Origin: Hordeum vulgare subsp. vulgare
Lineage: Eukaryota > Streptophyta > Magnoliopsida > Poales > Poaceae
NCBI RefSeq assembly: GCF_904849725.1
Contig: NC_058520.1
Location: forward strand, 533,252,083 to 533,316,082
Direction: 5' to 3'
Length of the DNA stretch: 64,000 nt
The notes beneath the pieces are model-generated. The model saw nothing but the letters and a program-made list of their open reading frames with translations, was not told the origin of the DNA and ran no database searches. Position numbers and translations under genes: made by a program. This document shows, in pieces, positions 23,679 through 37,080 of this stretch; the stretch's first letter is position 1; every line of letters starts with the position of its first letter.

Positions 23679-25277
23679 TGCTACTGCGCCAACATACCTT
23701 CCCTGGCAACGGCGCCAGGAATCCTTCTGCTTCGGGCTACGCCTATAGGGACTTCCTTGGAAAATATGCAAAGGATTTCCCCGCGGCCTTGGAGCCTTGC
23801 GTTGGTGTTCCCTTGAAGAGGAAAGGGTGATGTAGCAGAGCGGCGGTAAGTATTTCCCTCAGTTTGAGAACCAAGGTATCGATCCAGTGGGAGGATCGCG
23901 TTAAGTCACAAGTACCTGCACAAACACAAAGAGCTTGCACCCAACGCTATGAAGGGGTTGTCAATTCCTAACAAATTGTTTGCAAAGTGAGAACTGAAAG
24001 CAAAAAGTAAACAAAGAAAAGTAAAAGTGAAAGTGGAGACGATAGTTGTGAATAGACCCGGAGGCCGTAGTGTTCACTAGTGGCTTCTCTCATGAAAGCA
24101 AGTAGACGGTGGGTGAACGAATTACTGTCGAGCAATTGATAGAACCGCGCAAAGTCGTGACATTATCTATGGCAATGATTATATCTGTAGGCATCACGTC
24201 CAAAACAAGTAGACCGATACTTTCTGCATCTACTACTATTACTCCACACGTCGACCGCTATCCAGCATGCATCTAGTGTATTAAGTTCAAAAGAACAGAG
24301 TAACACCTTAAGCAAGATGACATGATGTAGATGGACAATCTGAAATCTATGATGAAAGCCCATCTTGTTACCCTTGATGGCAACAACACGATGTGTGCCT
24401 TGCTGCCCCTTCTGTCATTGGGAAAGGTCACCGTACGGTATGAACCCAAAACCAAGCACTTCTCCCTTTCCAAGAATCATAGATCTAGTTGGCCAAACAA
24501 AACCCAAGACTTGGAGAGACTTACAAGGATATCAAATCATGCATATAAGAAATCAGCAAAGACTCAAATATAATTCATAGATAATCTGATCACAAATCCA
24601 CAATTCATCGGATCTCCATGAAGAGGATTACATCGGATAGATCTCCATGAAGATCATGGAGAACTTTGTATTGAAGATCCAAGAGAGAGAAGAAGCCATC
24701 TAGCTATTAACTATGGACTCGTAGGTCTGAAGTGGACTACTCACGAGTCATTGGAGAGGCAATGATGTTGATGTAGAAGCCCTCCAACTCCAAAGTCCCC
24801 TCCGGCAGGGCACCGGGAAGGGTCTCCAGATGAGATCTCGCGGAAACAGAAGCTTGCGGCGGCGGAAAAGTGTTTTCGTGGATGCCCTGATTTTTTCTGG
24901 ATTTTTAGGGAATTTATACGCCAAAGAGCTAGGGCAGGGGAGCGCCAGGGAGGCCACAAGCCTGGTTGCCACGGGCCCCCCCTTGGCCACGACAACAGGG
25001 CTTGTGGGCTCCCTGTGGGCCCACTGCCTTGGCCGTCAAGTCCCACTATCTTCTTCTGTTCTGGCAAAATTTATTTCGGGGATTTTATTTTGTTTGGACT
25101 CCGTTCCAAAATCTGATCCGAAAAGAGTCAAAAACACAGAAAAAACAAGAACTCGCACTTGGCACTGAATTAATAAGTTAGTCCCAAAAAAGTTATAAAA
25201 GGTATATAAAACATCCAAAGTTGACAAGATAACAGCGTGAAACCATAAAAAATTATAGATACGTTTGAGACGTATCA
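23679..25277 (-). repeat. Element D 3' LTR
   Basis: On the plus strand it begins TGCTACTGCG and ends GAGACGTATCA. A minus-strand TATA candidate (GTATAAATT) is at 24911-24919. It is very similar to the 5' LTR. A second primer-site-like block (GGCAACGGCGCCAGGAAT) lies inside it near 23705. Confidence 0.92.
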
Positions 25278-27948
25278 AGCATCCCCAAGCTTAACTCCTG
25301 CTCGTCCTCGAGTAGGGAAGTGATAAAGAATGAATTTTTGATGCTTTCATGCTACCTAGCATAGATGTCCTTTGTAACTCCTCTTATGTGACGTGAGTGT
25401 TCAGATCCATTAGATTCAAAACAATAGTTTGCTATTGATGTGGAGACAATAATACTTCAAGCAAACTAGCAAGGTAATCATGAACTTTCAAAACAACTAG
25501 GCCAAAAGAAAGTTATCCCTACAAAATCATATAGTCTAGCTATGCTCTATCATCCTTGCAGAACGAATTTCAATCATGCACAACCTCGGTATTGGCCAAG
25601 TAATTGTTTTCACACCTTTACTTTCTCAAACTTTTTCAACTCTCACGCAATACATGAGCATGAGCCATGGTTTTAGCACTATAAGTGGAGTGGAGTGTGG
25701 TGGAGGTTGCAAGACAAACTAGGAGAAGATAGTCCTATTGACTAGGCATATCAATGAGCTATGGAGATGCTCATCAATAGATATCAACGTGAATGGGTAG
25801 GGATTGCCATACAAATGATGCACTAGAGCTAAAAGTATGTGAAAGCTCTTAATGAAAACTAGTGGGTGTGCATCCAACTTGCTTGCTCACGAAGACCTAA
25901 GGCAAATTTGAGGAAGCCTATCTTTGGAATATACAAGCCAAGTTATATAATGAAAATTTCCCACTAGCTATATGGTGGTGACAAAATGAGAGACTCTCAA
26001 TCATGAAGATCATGGTGCTCAACAAGCACAAGTGTGGAAAGGACATAGTAGCGTTGTCCCTTCTCTCTTTTTCTCTTATTTTTTGGTGGGCTCTTTGGCC
26101 TCTCTTTTTTGGTGGGCATCTTTGGCCTCTTTTATTTCCTCAGATGGGACAATGCTCCATCAACGATGATCATCACACTTACAACTCAAAACTTAGAGTA
26201 ATGATGACTCTTATATGGAATGCCTTCGGTAGTGTACCGTGACAATGATCTAGCATGGCATAGACATCAATGGAAACATCATGCTAGATATCTTATGATC
26301 ATGCAATGGCAATGTAGAAGTGGTGGCACATGTCATGGTGGTAGTCGCATGGCAATATATCTCAGAATGGCTTTGAAAAGGCATAGTAGGTAGGTATGGT
26401 GGCTGTTTTGAGGGAGGCTAATGGTGGGTTTTGTGCACCGGCGAAAGTTGCACGGCGCTAAAGAAGATAGTGATGGTGGAAGGTGAAAGTGCATCTAAAC
26501 CATGGACTCAACATTAGTCATGAAGAACTCACATACTTGTTGCAAAAGTTTTAGTAGTAATCGAAACAAAGCATTCAAGGCATACTCCTAGCGGATGGGT
26601 TGGTAGGTATAAACCATCGCGCGATCCCGACCACCACACAAAGGATGACAATCAATAGACTAATCATGCTCAGACTTCATCACATAGCGGTTCACCATAC
26701 GTGCATGCTACGGGAATCACTAACTTCAACACAAGTATTTCTAGATCCACAACACCTTGCTAGTATAACTTCAATATTACCACAACCACAACTCAAAACA
26801 AATTGAGATGAATCAAACTTCTCCAACTACTCAATGCACATGAAGGTGGAAGTTTTCATATCCCTTTGGATAACTACCCCTTTTGAGACTACTATCATAG
26901 CATAGATCAACTACCAAGCCATGCGCTTCCGTGCTCTAAAAGATATAAGTGAAGCACATAGAGAAAAATCAACTAGGTCAAAAGATATAAGTGAAGCACA
27001 TGTGAGCTGAATTGTCTAACCAAAGGATATAAGTGAAGCTCGACAAAATCACGGTGAGTGCATGTCTCTCTCTCTAGGTGTGCAGCAAGGAAGATTGTGA
27101 CACAACAAAAATAAAATACTCCTACGATACAAGACGCTCTAAGAAAAACACATAACATGTGGTGAATAAAAATATAGCCCCAAGTAACGTTACCGATGGA
27201 TTGAAGACGAAAGAGGGGATGCCTTCCCGGGGCATCCCCAAGCTCAGGCTTTTACGGCATCCTTGAATCAACTTGGGGTGCCTTGGGCATCCCCAAGCTT
27301 GAGCTCTTGCCACTCTTTATCTTTTTGTCCATAAAATTTCACCCAAAACTTGAAAACTTCACAACACGAAACCTAAACAGAAACTCGTGTTAACATTAGT
27401 ATAAGAAAGCAAACCACCACTTCCTTAGGTACTGTAGCAAACTTAAATTCTACTTATGTTGTTGTTGGGTTACTGTATTTTCAATCTTCCATGGCTAATA
27501 CCCCCGATACTATCCATAGTTTCATCAAAATAAGCAACCAACTCAACAAAAATAGAATCTGTTAACAGCAGACCAGTTTGTAGCAATCTATACACTTCAT
27601 ATACTTCTGGTACTTCAAAAATTATGAACAATTACGGCAGTCTGAAGAATTTGCGTAGAAATCAGAAGCGAAAATAATCAACTCAAAATCTCTTACAGAA
27701 AAAAAATGAAAATTCTTTTCGTGAGCAGAAAGTTTCTGTCTTTTGCAGCATGACCAAACGATCATCCCCAAGACTAATCATAACGGTTTTACTTGGCACA
27801 AACGCAAAATAAACAAAAAAAACACAATCATAACAGAATTATGAAAGTTTGGAAAACACAAAACAGAAAGAAAAATGATATATTCGTTGGGTTGCCTCCC
27901 AACAAGCGTTATTGTTTAACGCCCTTAGCTAGGCATAAGGTGATAGAA
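25278..27948 (-). other. Element D non-coding 3' internal region
   Basis: This is 2.7 kb with only short frames. It aligns closely with 34393-37060 of element E, so it is a conserved part of the family, but no polymerase or integrase motif is present on either strand. A repeated motif AAAGGATATAAGTGAAGC occurs several times near 26940-27040. Confidence 0.75.
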
Positions 27949-29391
27949 TCACGTATAGTCATCTTTGGTGCTCAACCCATAAGTAGCCCTCATCATAGAT
28001 TCATAAGTCAATCTTATTTTTTTTCTAGGAAAGTGCTCCATGCCCTTCTTTAGAGGAAATTGAAATCTAATATTCCCTTCCTTCATATCGATGATAGCAC
28101 CAATAGTCCTTAGGAAAGGTCTACCAAGAATAATGGGACATGAAGGATTGCAATCTATGTCAAGTACAATGAAATCCACGGGTACATAGTTCTTATTTGC
28201 AACAATAAGAACATCATCGATCCTTCCCATGGGTTTCTTGACAGTAGAATCCGCAAGATGCAAATTAAGAGAACACTCTTCAATCTCATGAAAACCAAGA
28301 ATATCACATAAAGACTTTGGAATCGCGGAAACACTAGCACCCAAATCACACAAAGCATTGCATTCATAGTTTTTGATTTTGATTTTGATAGTAGATTCCC
28401 ACTCATCACGAAGTTTTCTAGGTATAGAGACTTCTAATTCGAGTTTCTCTTCAAGAGATTTCATCGTAGCATCTACGATATGTGCGGTAAAGGCTTTGCT
28501 TTGGCTATAAGCATGTGGAGAGTTTGCAATGGATTGCATCAAGGAAATGCATTCGAACAAGGAGCAACTATCATAATTGAATTCCTTGAAATCCAAAGTG
28601 GGAGTTTCATTACTACCCAATATTTTGATTTCTTCTACTCCACTCTCCACACCTTTATCATCAAGATAGGTGGACTCCGAATCATTGGGGCGTTTTTCAA
28701 CTAAAGTGGATTCATATCCAGCCCCTTCATCAATAGGTTTGACACGCGAAAACAAAGATTCAAGAGGAGTCACACCAAGCACTTTAAGATCTCCGTGATT
28801 TGCATCACTAGAACGCACCCTTTTAAACCATTCATGCCTAGCGCAAATTTGGGCGGTTCTTTCTTTGCTCCCATTCATGGAGACACGCATAGCTTTTAAA
28901 GTTTCATGCAAGTTAACCTTGGGAGGAGCACATCTAACTTTCAAAGCATCAATATCACAAGACATCCTATCAACGCTCTTAGCCAAATCGTCTATTTTGA
29001 GTAGTTTTTCCTCTATGGACGCATTGAAAATCTTTTGAGAGTTGATGAACTCTTTGATATTACTCTCTAAATCAGAGGGTAATTTGTTGTGATTTCCATA
29101 AGTGTTGTTGTAGGAATTGCCATAATTGTTAGAGGAGTTACTAGGAAAAGGCCTAGGAACATAGTTTCCTCTAAAAGCATTGTTGTTGCCAAAATTGTTC
29201 CTACCAACAAAATTAACGTCCAAACTAGCGCTGCTACTCTCAATCAAGTAAGATAGTGGCATGTCATTAGGATCTAAAGGAGCATTTCTACTAGCAACCA
29301 AATTCATCAACTCGTCCATCTTAGCACTAAGCGAGTTAATTTGTTCTATAGCGTGTACCTTTTTGCTAGCAGGTGACCTTTCAGTGTGCCA
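27949..29391 (-). pseudogene. Element D gag C-terminus and retropepsin-like protease
   Basis: Counting from the methionine at 29319 gives 456 residues. An Asn/Gly/Tyr-rich segment at about 37-78 (FVGRNNFGNNNAFRGNY) is typical of Athila-type gag. The protease domain has catalytic DLG at 325-327 and the conserved ILGRPFL block at about 398-404. The frame is the same as the upstream gag piece and is separated only by the TAG at 29392-29394, so one nonsense mutation breaks the protein. It stops after the protease, before any RT. The protease would mature gag in virus-like particles; the polymerase must come from another element. Confidence 0.88.
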
Positions 29392-30024
29392 CTAAGAGTA
29401 GTTGGTCATGATATTGTCTAGGAGTTTTGTAGCGTCTCCTAATGTGATTTCCATGAACGTTCCACCTGAGGCGGAGTCCAAGATATTGCGAGAAGCAAAA
29501 TTCAAACCAGCGTAAAAGATTCGTATAATCATCCACAAACTCAAGCCATGAGCGGGACAATTTCTAATCATTAACTTCATCCTCTCCCAAGATTGTGCAA
29601 CGTGTTCATGATCAAGTTGCTTGAAATTCATGATATCATTACACAGAGAGATAATCTTAGCCGACGGAAAGTACTTGGATATGTAAGCCTCTTTGCACTT
29701 ATCCCAAGAATCGATACTATTTTTAGGCAAACAAGAAAACCAAGTTTTTGCGCAATCTCGCAACGAGAAAGGAAAAAGCTTCAACTTAATCACGTCATTA
29801 TCCACATCGCTTTTCTTTTGCATATCGCAAAGCTCAATGAAGGTATTGAGATGGGATGCGACATCTTCACTAGGAAGGCCAGAGAATTGCTCTTTCATAA
29901 CAAGATTCAGGAAGGCAGCGTTGATTTCATATGATTCCGCACTAGTGGCGGGAGCAATCGGAGTACTAATAAAATCATTATTATTGGTACTCGAGAAGTC
30001 GCAAAGTTTGGTGTTTTCAGCCAT
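29392..30024 (-). pseudogene. Element D gag N-terminal part
   Basis: The likely start is the ATG at 30024 (MAENTKLCDFSSTNNN). The frame is open further upstream, but that extension translates the repetitive leader and is probably untranslated. The retrotransposon gag core (PF03732-like) is visible at about residues 83-96 (LFPFSLRDCAKTWF), continuing through DKCKEAYISKYFP and IFYAGL. It ends at TAG (29392-29394) after about 210 codons, and the frame then continues into the protease segment. Gag forms the particle that packages element RNA. Confidence 0.9.
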
Positions 30025-30054
30025 GATGACTTCAACAAACCAACAAGAACACAA

Positions 30055-30190
30055 GCAAGCAAGAAAACTGGCAAAGGAAAACGGCAAAAGGCAAAAGAAA
30101 ACGGCAAAGGAGAAAGGCAAAAAGGCAAATGAAAATGGCAAGGGAGAAAGGCAAATGAAAACGGCAAATGTGAAGTGGGGGAGAGGAAAA
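30055..30190. repeat. Purine-rich GGCAAA-type repeat in the element D leader
   Basis: Irregular repeats of GGCAAA, GAAAACGGCAAA and GAGAAAGGCAAA fill this stretch between primer site and gag. The same kind of repeat occurs in element E near 37900-37980. On the sense (minus) strand it is pyrimidine-rich. Confidence 0.8.
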
Positions 30191-30348
30191 CGAGAGGCAA
30201 CTGGCAAAAAAAGGTAAATGCAAGAGATGAGTTTGTGAGACCTACTTGGATAGATCTTGACTTGATCTCTCCTCCTCGGCAACGGCGCCAGAAATAGGCG
30301 TGTTGACGGGAGATTATTCTTGTCTTGATACTCCTCGGCAAACGATCC

Positions 30349-30366
30349 TCCCCGGCAACGGCGCTA
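30349..30366 (-). other. Element D primer binding site (tRNA-Asp type)
   Basis: The minus strand reads TAGCGCCGTTGCCGGGGA, ten bases inside the 5' LTR edge. Apart from the second base it matches the complement of the tRNA-Asp 3' end used by Athila-type elements. A second, better-matching copy lies near 30279-30293. Confidence 0.75.
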
Positions 30367-30376
30367 GAAATCCTTC

Positions 30377-31980
30377 TGCTACCGCGACAACAGACCTTCC
30401 CTGACAACGCCGCCAGGAATCCTTGTGCTTCGGCCTACGCCTATAGGGACTTCCTTGGCAAATATCCGAAGGATTTCCCGCGGCCTTCGAGCCTTGCGTT
30501 GGTGTCCCTTGAAGAGGAAAGGGTGATGTAGAACAGCGGCGGTAAGTATTTCCCTCAGTTTGAGAACCAAGGTATCGATCCAGTGGGAGGATCGCGTCAA
30601 GTCACAAGTACCTGCACAAACACAAAGAGCATGCACCCAACGCTATGAAGGGGTTGTCAATCCCTTATAGATTGTTTGCAAAGTGAGAACTGAAAGCAAA
30701 AAGCAAACAAAGCAAAGTAAAAGTGAAAGTGGAGACGATAGTTGTGAATAGACCCGGGGGGGGGGCGTAGTGTTCACTAGTGGCTTCTCTCATGAAAGCA
30801 AGTAGACGGTGGGTGAACGAATTACTGTCGAGCAATTGATAGAACCGCGCAAAGTCGTGACGTTATCTATGGCAATGATTATATCTGTAGGCATCACGTC
30901 CAAAACAAGTAGACCGATAATTTCTGCATCTACTAATATTACTCCACACGTCGACCGCTATCCAGCATGCATGTAGTGTATTAAGTTCAAAAGAACAGAG
31001 TAACACCTTAAGCAAGATGACATGATGTAGATGGACAATCTCAAATCTATGACGAAAGCCCATCTTGTTACCCTTGATGGCAATAACACGATGTGTGCCT
31101 TTTGCCCCTTCTGTCACTGGGAAAGGTCACCGCACAGTATGAACCCAAAACCACTTCTCCCATTGCAAGAATCATAGATCTAGTTGTCCAAACAAAACCC
31201 AAGACTCGGAGATACTTACAAGGATATCAAATCATGCATGTAAGAAATCAGCAAAGACTCAAATATAATTCATAGATAATCTGATCACAAATCCACAATT
31301 CATCGGATCTCGACAAACACACTGTCAAAGAGGATTACATCGGATAGATCTCCATGAAGATCATGGAGAACTTTGTATTGAAGATCCAAGAGAGAGAAGA
31401 AGCCATCTAGCTACTAACTATGGACCCGTAGGTCTGAATTGGACTAGTGACGAGTCATTGGAGAGGCGATGATGTTGATGTAGAAGCCCTCCAACTCCAA
31501 AGTCCCCTCCGGGAGGGCACCGGGAAAGGTCTCCAGATGAGATCTCGCGGAAACGGAAGCTTGCGGCGGCGGAAAAGTGTTTTCGTGGATGCCCTGATGT
31601 TTTCTGGATTTTTAGGAAATTTATAGGCCAAAGAGCTTGGGCAGGGGAGCGCTAGGGAGGCCACAAGCCTGGTTGCCGTGGGCCCCCCTGGCCGCGGCAA
31701 CAGGGCTTGTGGGATCCCGGTGGGCCCGTGCCTTGGCCTTCAAGTCCCCCCATCTTCTTCTGTTCTAGAAAAAATTATTTCGGGGATTTTATTCCGTTTG
31801 GACTCCGTTCCAAAATTAGATCTGAAAAGAGTCAAAAATAGAGAAAAAACAGGAACTGGCACTTGGCACTGAATTAATAAGTTAGTCCCAAAAAGATATA
31901 AAAGGTATATAAAACATCCAAAGTTGACAAGATAACAGCGTGAAACCATAAAAAATTATAGATACGTTTGAGACGTATCA
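30377..31980 (-). repeat. Element D 5' LTR
   Basis: The LTR is 1,604 bp and pairs with 23679-25277. Its right end, ACGTATCA, abuts the GTTGC duplication and the resumed LTR C. It carries a G homopolymer expansion near 30757-30765 relative to its partner. Confidence 0.92.
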
Positions 31981-32779
31981 GTTGCCGGGTCATAACACAT
32001 AGTAGGTGACTACAACTTGCAAGATAAGATCTAAAACACACATATATTGTTGACAACATAATAGGTTTAGACCTGAAACCATGGCACTCGGGCCCTAGTG
32101 ACAAGCATTAAGCATAGCCAAGTAGTAGCAACATCAATCTAGAACATAGTGGATACTAGGGATCAATACCTATCAAGAACTAACTCGATTACATGATAGA
32201 TCTCATCCAACTCATCACCGTCCAGCAAGCCTACGATGAGATTACTCACGAACGATGAAGAGCATCATGGAATTGTCGATGGAGAAAGGTTGATAATGAC
32301 GATGGCGGCGACTTCCCCTCTCCGGAGCCCGAAACGTACTCCAGATCTGCCCTCTAGATGAAGAACAGGATGTGGCGGCGCCTCCGTATTGCAAAACGCG
32401 ATGAAACCTTCTCTCTGATTTTTTTTCTAGGCGAAACGGAATATATAGAGCTGAGTTTGGGGGCGGTGGTGCCACGTTGGCCCCAAAATCCCTCACGATG
32501 CTGCCATAGGGGGTGGCCGCGGCCTGTGGGCTTGTGGCCCATTGGCACGCCCCTCCGGTGGATCTTTGCGCAGGTATTTTTCTTTTATTCCAGAAAAAAT
32601 CTGCGTAAATTTTCAATACATTCTGAGAACTTTTATTTCTGCACGAAAACAACACCATGGCAATTCTACTGAAAACAACGTTAGTCCGGGTTAGTTCCAT
32701 TCAAATCATGCAAATTAGAGTCCAAAACAAGGGCAAAAGAGTTCGGAAAAGTAGATACGACGGAGATGTATCAACTCCG

Positions 32780-34392
32780 TGCTACTGCAACAAAAGACCT
32801 TCCAATGGCGCCAGAAACGTGCTGACGGCACCAGGAATCCTTCTGCTACGGCTATGCCTTAATGGACTTCCTAGGCAAATATTCAAAGGATTTCCCCCAT
32901 GGCCTTGGAGCCTTGCGTTGGTGTTCCCTCGAAGCAGAAAGGGTGATGTAGCGCAGCAGTGGTAAGTATTTCCCTCATTTTGAGAACCAAGGTATCGATC
33001 CAGTGAAGGAGTATCTCAAGTGCCTGCACAAACACAAAAATCTTGCTCCCAACGCTATGAAGGGGTTGTCAATCCCTTATAGATTGTTCGCCAAGTGAGA
33101 ACTGAAAGAAACAAAGTAACAAAGCAAAGTAAAAGCGAAAACGGAAACGATAGGTGTGAATAGACCCGGGGGCCGTAGTGTTCACTAGTGGCTTCTCTCA
33201 TGAAAGCAAGTAGACGGTGGGTGAACAAATTACTGTCGAGCAACTGATAGAACCGCGCAAAGTCGTGACGTCATCTATGGCAATGATTATATCTATAGGC
33301 ATCACGTCCAAAACAAGTAGACCGATACTTTCTGCATCTACTACTATTACTCCACACGTCGACCGCTATCCAGCATGCATCTAGTGTATTAAGTCCAAAA
33401 GAACAGAGTAATGCCTTAAGCAAGATGACATGATGTAGATGGACAATCTCATATCTACGACAAATCCCACCTTGTTACCCTTGATGGAAACTACACGATG
33501 TGTGCCTTGTTGTCCCTACTGTCACTGGGTAAGGTAACCACACGGTAAGAACCCAAAACCAAACACTTCTCCCATTACAAGAATCATAGATCTAGTTGGC
33601 CAAACAAAACCCAAGACTCGGATAGACTTACAAGGATATCAAATCATGCATATAAGAAATCAGCAAAGATTCAAATATATATCATAGATAATATGATCAC
33701 AAATCCACAATTCATCGGATCTCGACAAACACACCGCCAAAGAGGATTACATCGGATAGATCTCCATGAAGATCACGGAGAACTTTGTATTGAAGATCCA
33801 AGAGAGAGAAGAAGCCATCTAGCTACTAACTACGGACCCGTAGGTCTAAAGTTAACTACTCACGAGTTATTGGAGGGGCGATGATGTTGATGTAGAAGCC
33901 CTCCAACTCCAAAGTCCCCTCCGGCAGGGCACCGGGAAGGGTCTCTAGATGAAATCTCGCGGAAACGGAAGCTTGCGGCGGTGGAAAAGTATTTTCGTGG
34001 ATCCCTTGATTTTTTTCTGTATTTTAGGGAATATATAGGCGAAGGAGCTAGGTCAGGGGGGCGCCACGGAGGCTACAAGCCTCTCATCCGCCGCCCCCTG
34101 GTGGCGGATAGGGGGCTTGTGGGCTCCCTGTAACCCTCTTGGCTTGGCCCACAAGCCCCGTGATCTTGTTCCGTTCGGGAAAAATTTATTTCGGGGATTT
34201 TATTCCGTTTGGACTCCGTTCCAAAATCAGATCTGAAAAGAGCCAAAAACACAGAAAAAACAAGAACTGACACTTGGCACTGAATTAATAAGTTAGTCCC
34301 AAAAAAGATATAAAAGGTACATAAAACATCCAAAGATGACAAGATAACTACATGAAACCATCAAAAATTATAGATACGTTTGAGACGTATCA
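32780..34392 (-). repeat. Element E 3' LTR
   Basis: On the plus strand it begins TGCTACTGCAAC and ends GAGACGTATCA. It is followed by the same AGCATCCCCAAGCTTAAC junction as element D. Confidence 0.9.
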
Positions 34393-37080
34393 AGCATCCC
34401 CAAGCTTAACTCCTGCTCGTCCTCGAGTAGGGAAGTGATAAAGAATGAATTTTTGATGCTTTCATGCTACCTAGCATAGATGTCCTTTGTAACTCCTCTT
34501 ATGTGACGTGAATGTTGAGATCCATTAGATTCAAAACAATAGTTTGCTATTGACATGGAAACAATAATAATTCAAGCAAACTAGCAAGGTAATCATGAAC
34601 TTTCAAAATAATAAGGCCAAAAGAAAGTTATCCCTACAAAAGCATATAGTATTGCTATGCTCTATCATCATTGCACAACGAATTTAAATCATGCACAACC
34701 CCGGTATTGGCCAAGTAAATGTTTCACACCTTTACTTTCTCAAACCTTTTCAATTCTCACGCAATACATGAGCGTGAGCCATGGTTTTAGCACTATAAGT
34801 GGTGTGGAGTGTGGTGGAGGTTGCAAGAAAAAATAAGGAGAAGATGATCACATTAACTAGGCATATCAATGAGCTGTGGAGATGCTCATCAATAGATATC
34901 AATGTGAATGAGTAGGGATTGCCATACAAATGATGCACTAGAGCTAAGAGTATGTGAAAGCTCTTAAAGAAAACTAGTGGGTGTGCATCCAACTTGCTTG
35001 CTCACGAAGACCTAAGGCAATTTTGAGGAAGCCTATCATTGGAATATACAAGCCAAGTTATATAATGAAAATTTCCTACTAGCTATATGGTGTTGACAAA
35101 ACAAGAGACTCTCAATCATGAAGATCGTGGTGCTTACTATGCACAAGTGTGGAAAGGTGGTAGCATTGTCTCTTCTCTCGTTTTCTGTCATTTTTTTGGA
35201 TGGACTCTTTGGCCTCTTCTTCTTTTTTCTTTTTTGGTGGGCATCTTTGGCCTCTTTTATTTCCTCACATGGGACAATGCTCCATCAATGATGATCATCA
35301 CACTTACAACTCAAAACTTAGAGCAACGATGACTCTATATGGAATGCCTTCGGTAGTGTACTGTGACAATGATCTAGCATGGCATAAACATTAATGGAAA
35401 CATCATGCTAGATATCTTACGATCATGCAATAACAATGTAGAAGTGGTGGCACATGTCATGGTGGTAGTTGCATGGCAATATATCTCAGAATGACTTTGA
35501 AAAATCCATAGTAGGTAGGTATGGTGGCTGTTTTGAGGGAGGCTAATGGTGGGTTTTGTGCACCGGCGAAAGTTGCACGGCACTAAGAAGATACTGATGG
35601 TGGAAGGTAAAAGTGCATCTAAACCATGGACTCAACATTAGTCATGAAGAACTCATATACTTGTTGCAAAAGTTTTATTAGTAATCGAAACAAATCATTC
35701 AACGCATACTCCTAGGGGAAGGGTTGGTAGGTATAAACCATCGCGCGATCCCGACCGCCACACAAAGGATGACAATCAAAGGACTAATCTTGCTCAGACT
35801 TCATCACATAGCGGTTCACCATACGTGCATGCTATGGGAATCACTAACTTCAACACAAGTATTTCTAGATCCACAACACCTTACTAGCATAACTTCAATA
35901 TTACCTCAACCATATCTCAAAACTAATTGAGAGGAATCAAACTTCTCTAACTATTCAATGCACATGAAGGTGGAAGTTTTCGTATCCCTTTGGATAACTA
36001 CCCCTTTTGAGACTACTTTCAAAGCATAGATCAACTACCAAGCCACGCATCGCTGTGATCTAAAAGATATAAGTGAAGCACATAGAGCAAAAGTATCTAG
36101 CTCAAAAGATATAAGTGACGCACATGTGAGCTGAATTGTCTACCAAAGGATATAAGTGAAGCTCGACAAAATGACGGTGAGTGCATGTCTCTCTCTCTAG
36201 GTGTGCAGCAAGGATGATTGTGACACAACAAAAAAAATAAAAGACTCCTATGATACAAGACGCTCCAAGCAAAAACACATAACATGTGGTGAATAAAAAT
36301 ATAGCCCCAAGTAACGTTACCGATGGATTGAAGACGAGAGAGGGGATGCCTTCCCGGGGCATCCCCAAGATTAGGCTTTTACGGCAACCTTGAATCTCTT
36401 GGGGTGCCTTGGGCATCCCCAATCTTGAGCTCTTGCCACTCTTTATCTCTTTGTCCATAAGAACTTCACCCAAAACTTGAAAACTTCACAACACGAAACT
36501 TAAACAGAAACTCGTGATAACATTAGTATAAGAAAGCAAACCACCACTTCCTTAGGTACTATAGGAAACTTAAATTCTACTTATGTTGATGTTGGGTTAC
36601 TGTATCTTCAATCTTCCATGGCTAATACCCCCCGATACTATCCATAGTTTCATCAAAATAAGCAACCAACACAACAAAAACAGAATCTGTTAACAGCAGA
36701 CCAGTCTGTAGCAATCTGTATACTTCGGATACTTCTGGTACTTAAAAAATTCTGAACAATTACGACAGTCTGAAGAATTTTCGTAGCAATCAGCAGCAAA
36801 AAGAAACAACTCAAAAGCTCTTACAGAAAAAAAGAAAATTCTTTTGGTGAGCAGAAAGTTTCTGTCTTTTCCAGCATGACCAAACGATCATCCCCAAGAC
36901 TAATCATAACGGTTTTGCTTGGCACAAACGCAAAATGAAACACAAAAAACACAATCATAACAGAATTATGAAAGCGTGGAAAACACAAAACAGAAAGAAA
37001 AAGGATAGATTCGTTGGGTTGCCTGCCAACAAGCGATTTTGTTTAACGCCCTTAGCTAGGCATTGATAATTCAATGATGC
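34393..37080 (-). other. Element E non-coding 3' internal region
   Basis: It is co-linear with 25278-27930 of element D with scattered substitutions and small indels. No open frame of note is present. Homology to D ends near 37063 (CTTAGCTAGGCAT), the point where D enters its protease gene and E enters its unrelated ORF. Confidence 0.75.

Larger units (their letters stand above)
23679..31980 (-). mobile_element. Element D: Athila-type gypsy element with gag-protease only
   Basis: The 8,302 bp element has LTRs of 1,599 bp (23679-25277) and 1,604 bp (30377-31980) and an exact TSD GTTGC (23674-23678, 31981-31985). A primer site resembling a tRNA-Asp complement lies at 30349-30366. The tract AAGCTTGGGGATGCT borders the 3' LTR. 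Coding content is one gag-protease frame with a single TAG. The remaining 2.7 kb of internal DNA has no RT, RNase H or integrase. The size and LTR length are like the Triticeae Sabrina/WHAM group, but I do not assign a family name firmly. Confidence 0.9.
22877..32773 (-). repeat. Element C 3' LTR, split by element D
   Basis: The LTR lies at 22877-23678 and 31986-32773. The break is marked by the duplicated GTTGC. It aligns along its length with 46282-47870, including a CAG/CAA-rich block near 23220-23275 and two primer-site-like fragments near 23070 and 23118. Confidence 0.9.
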
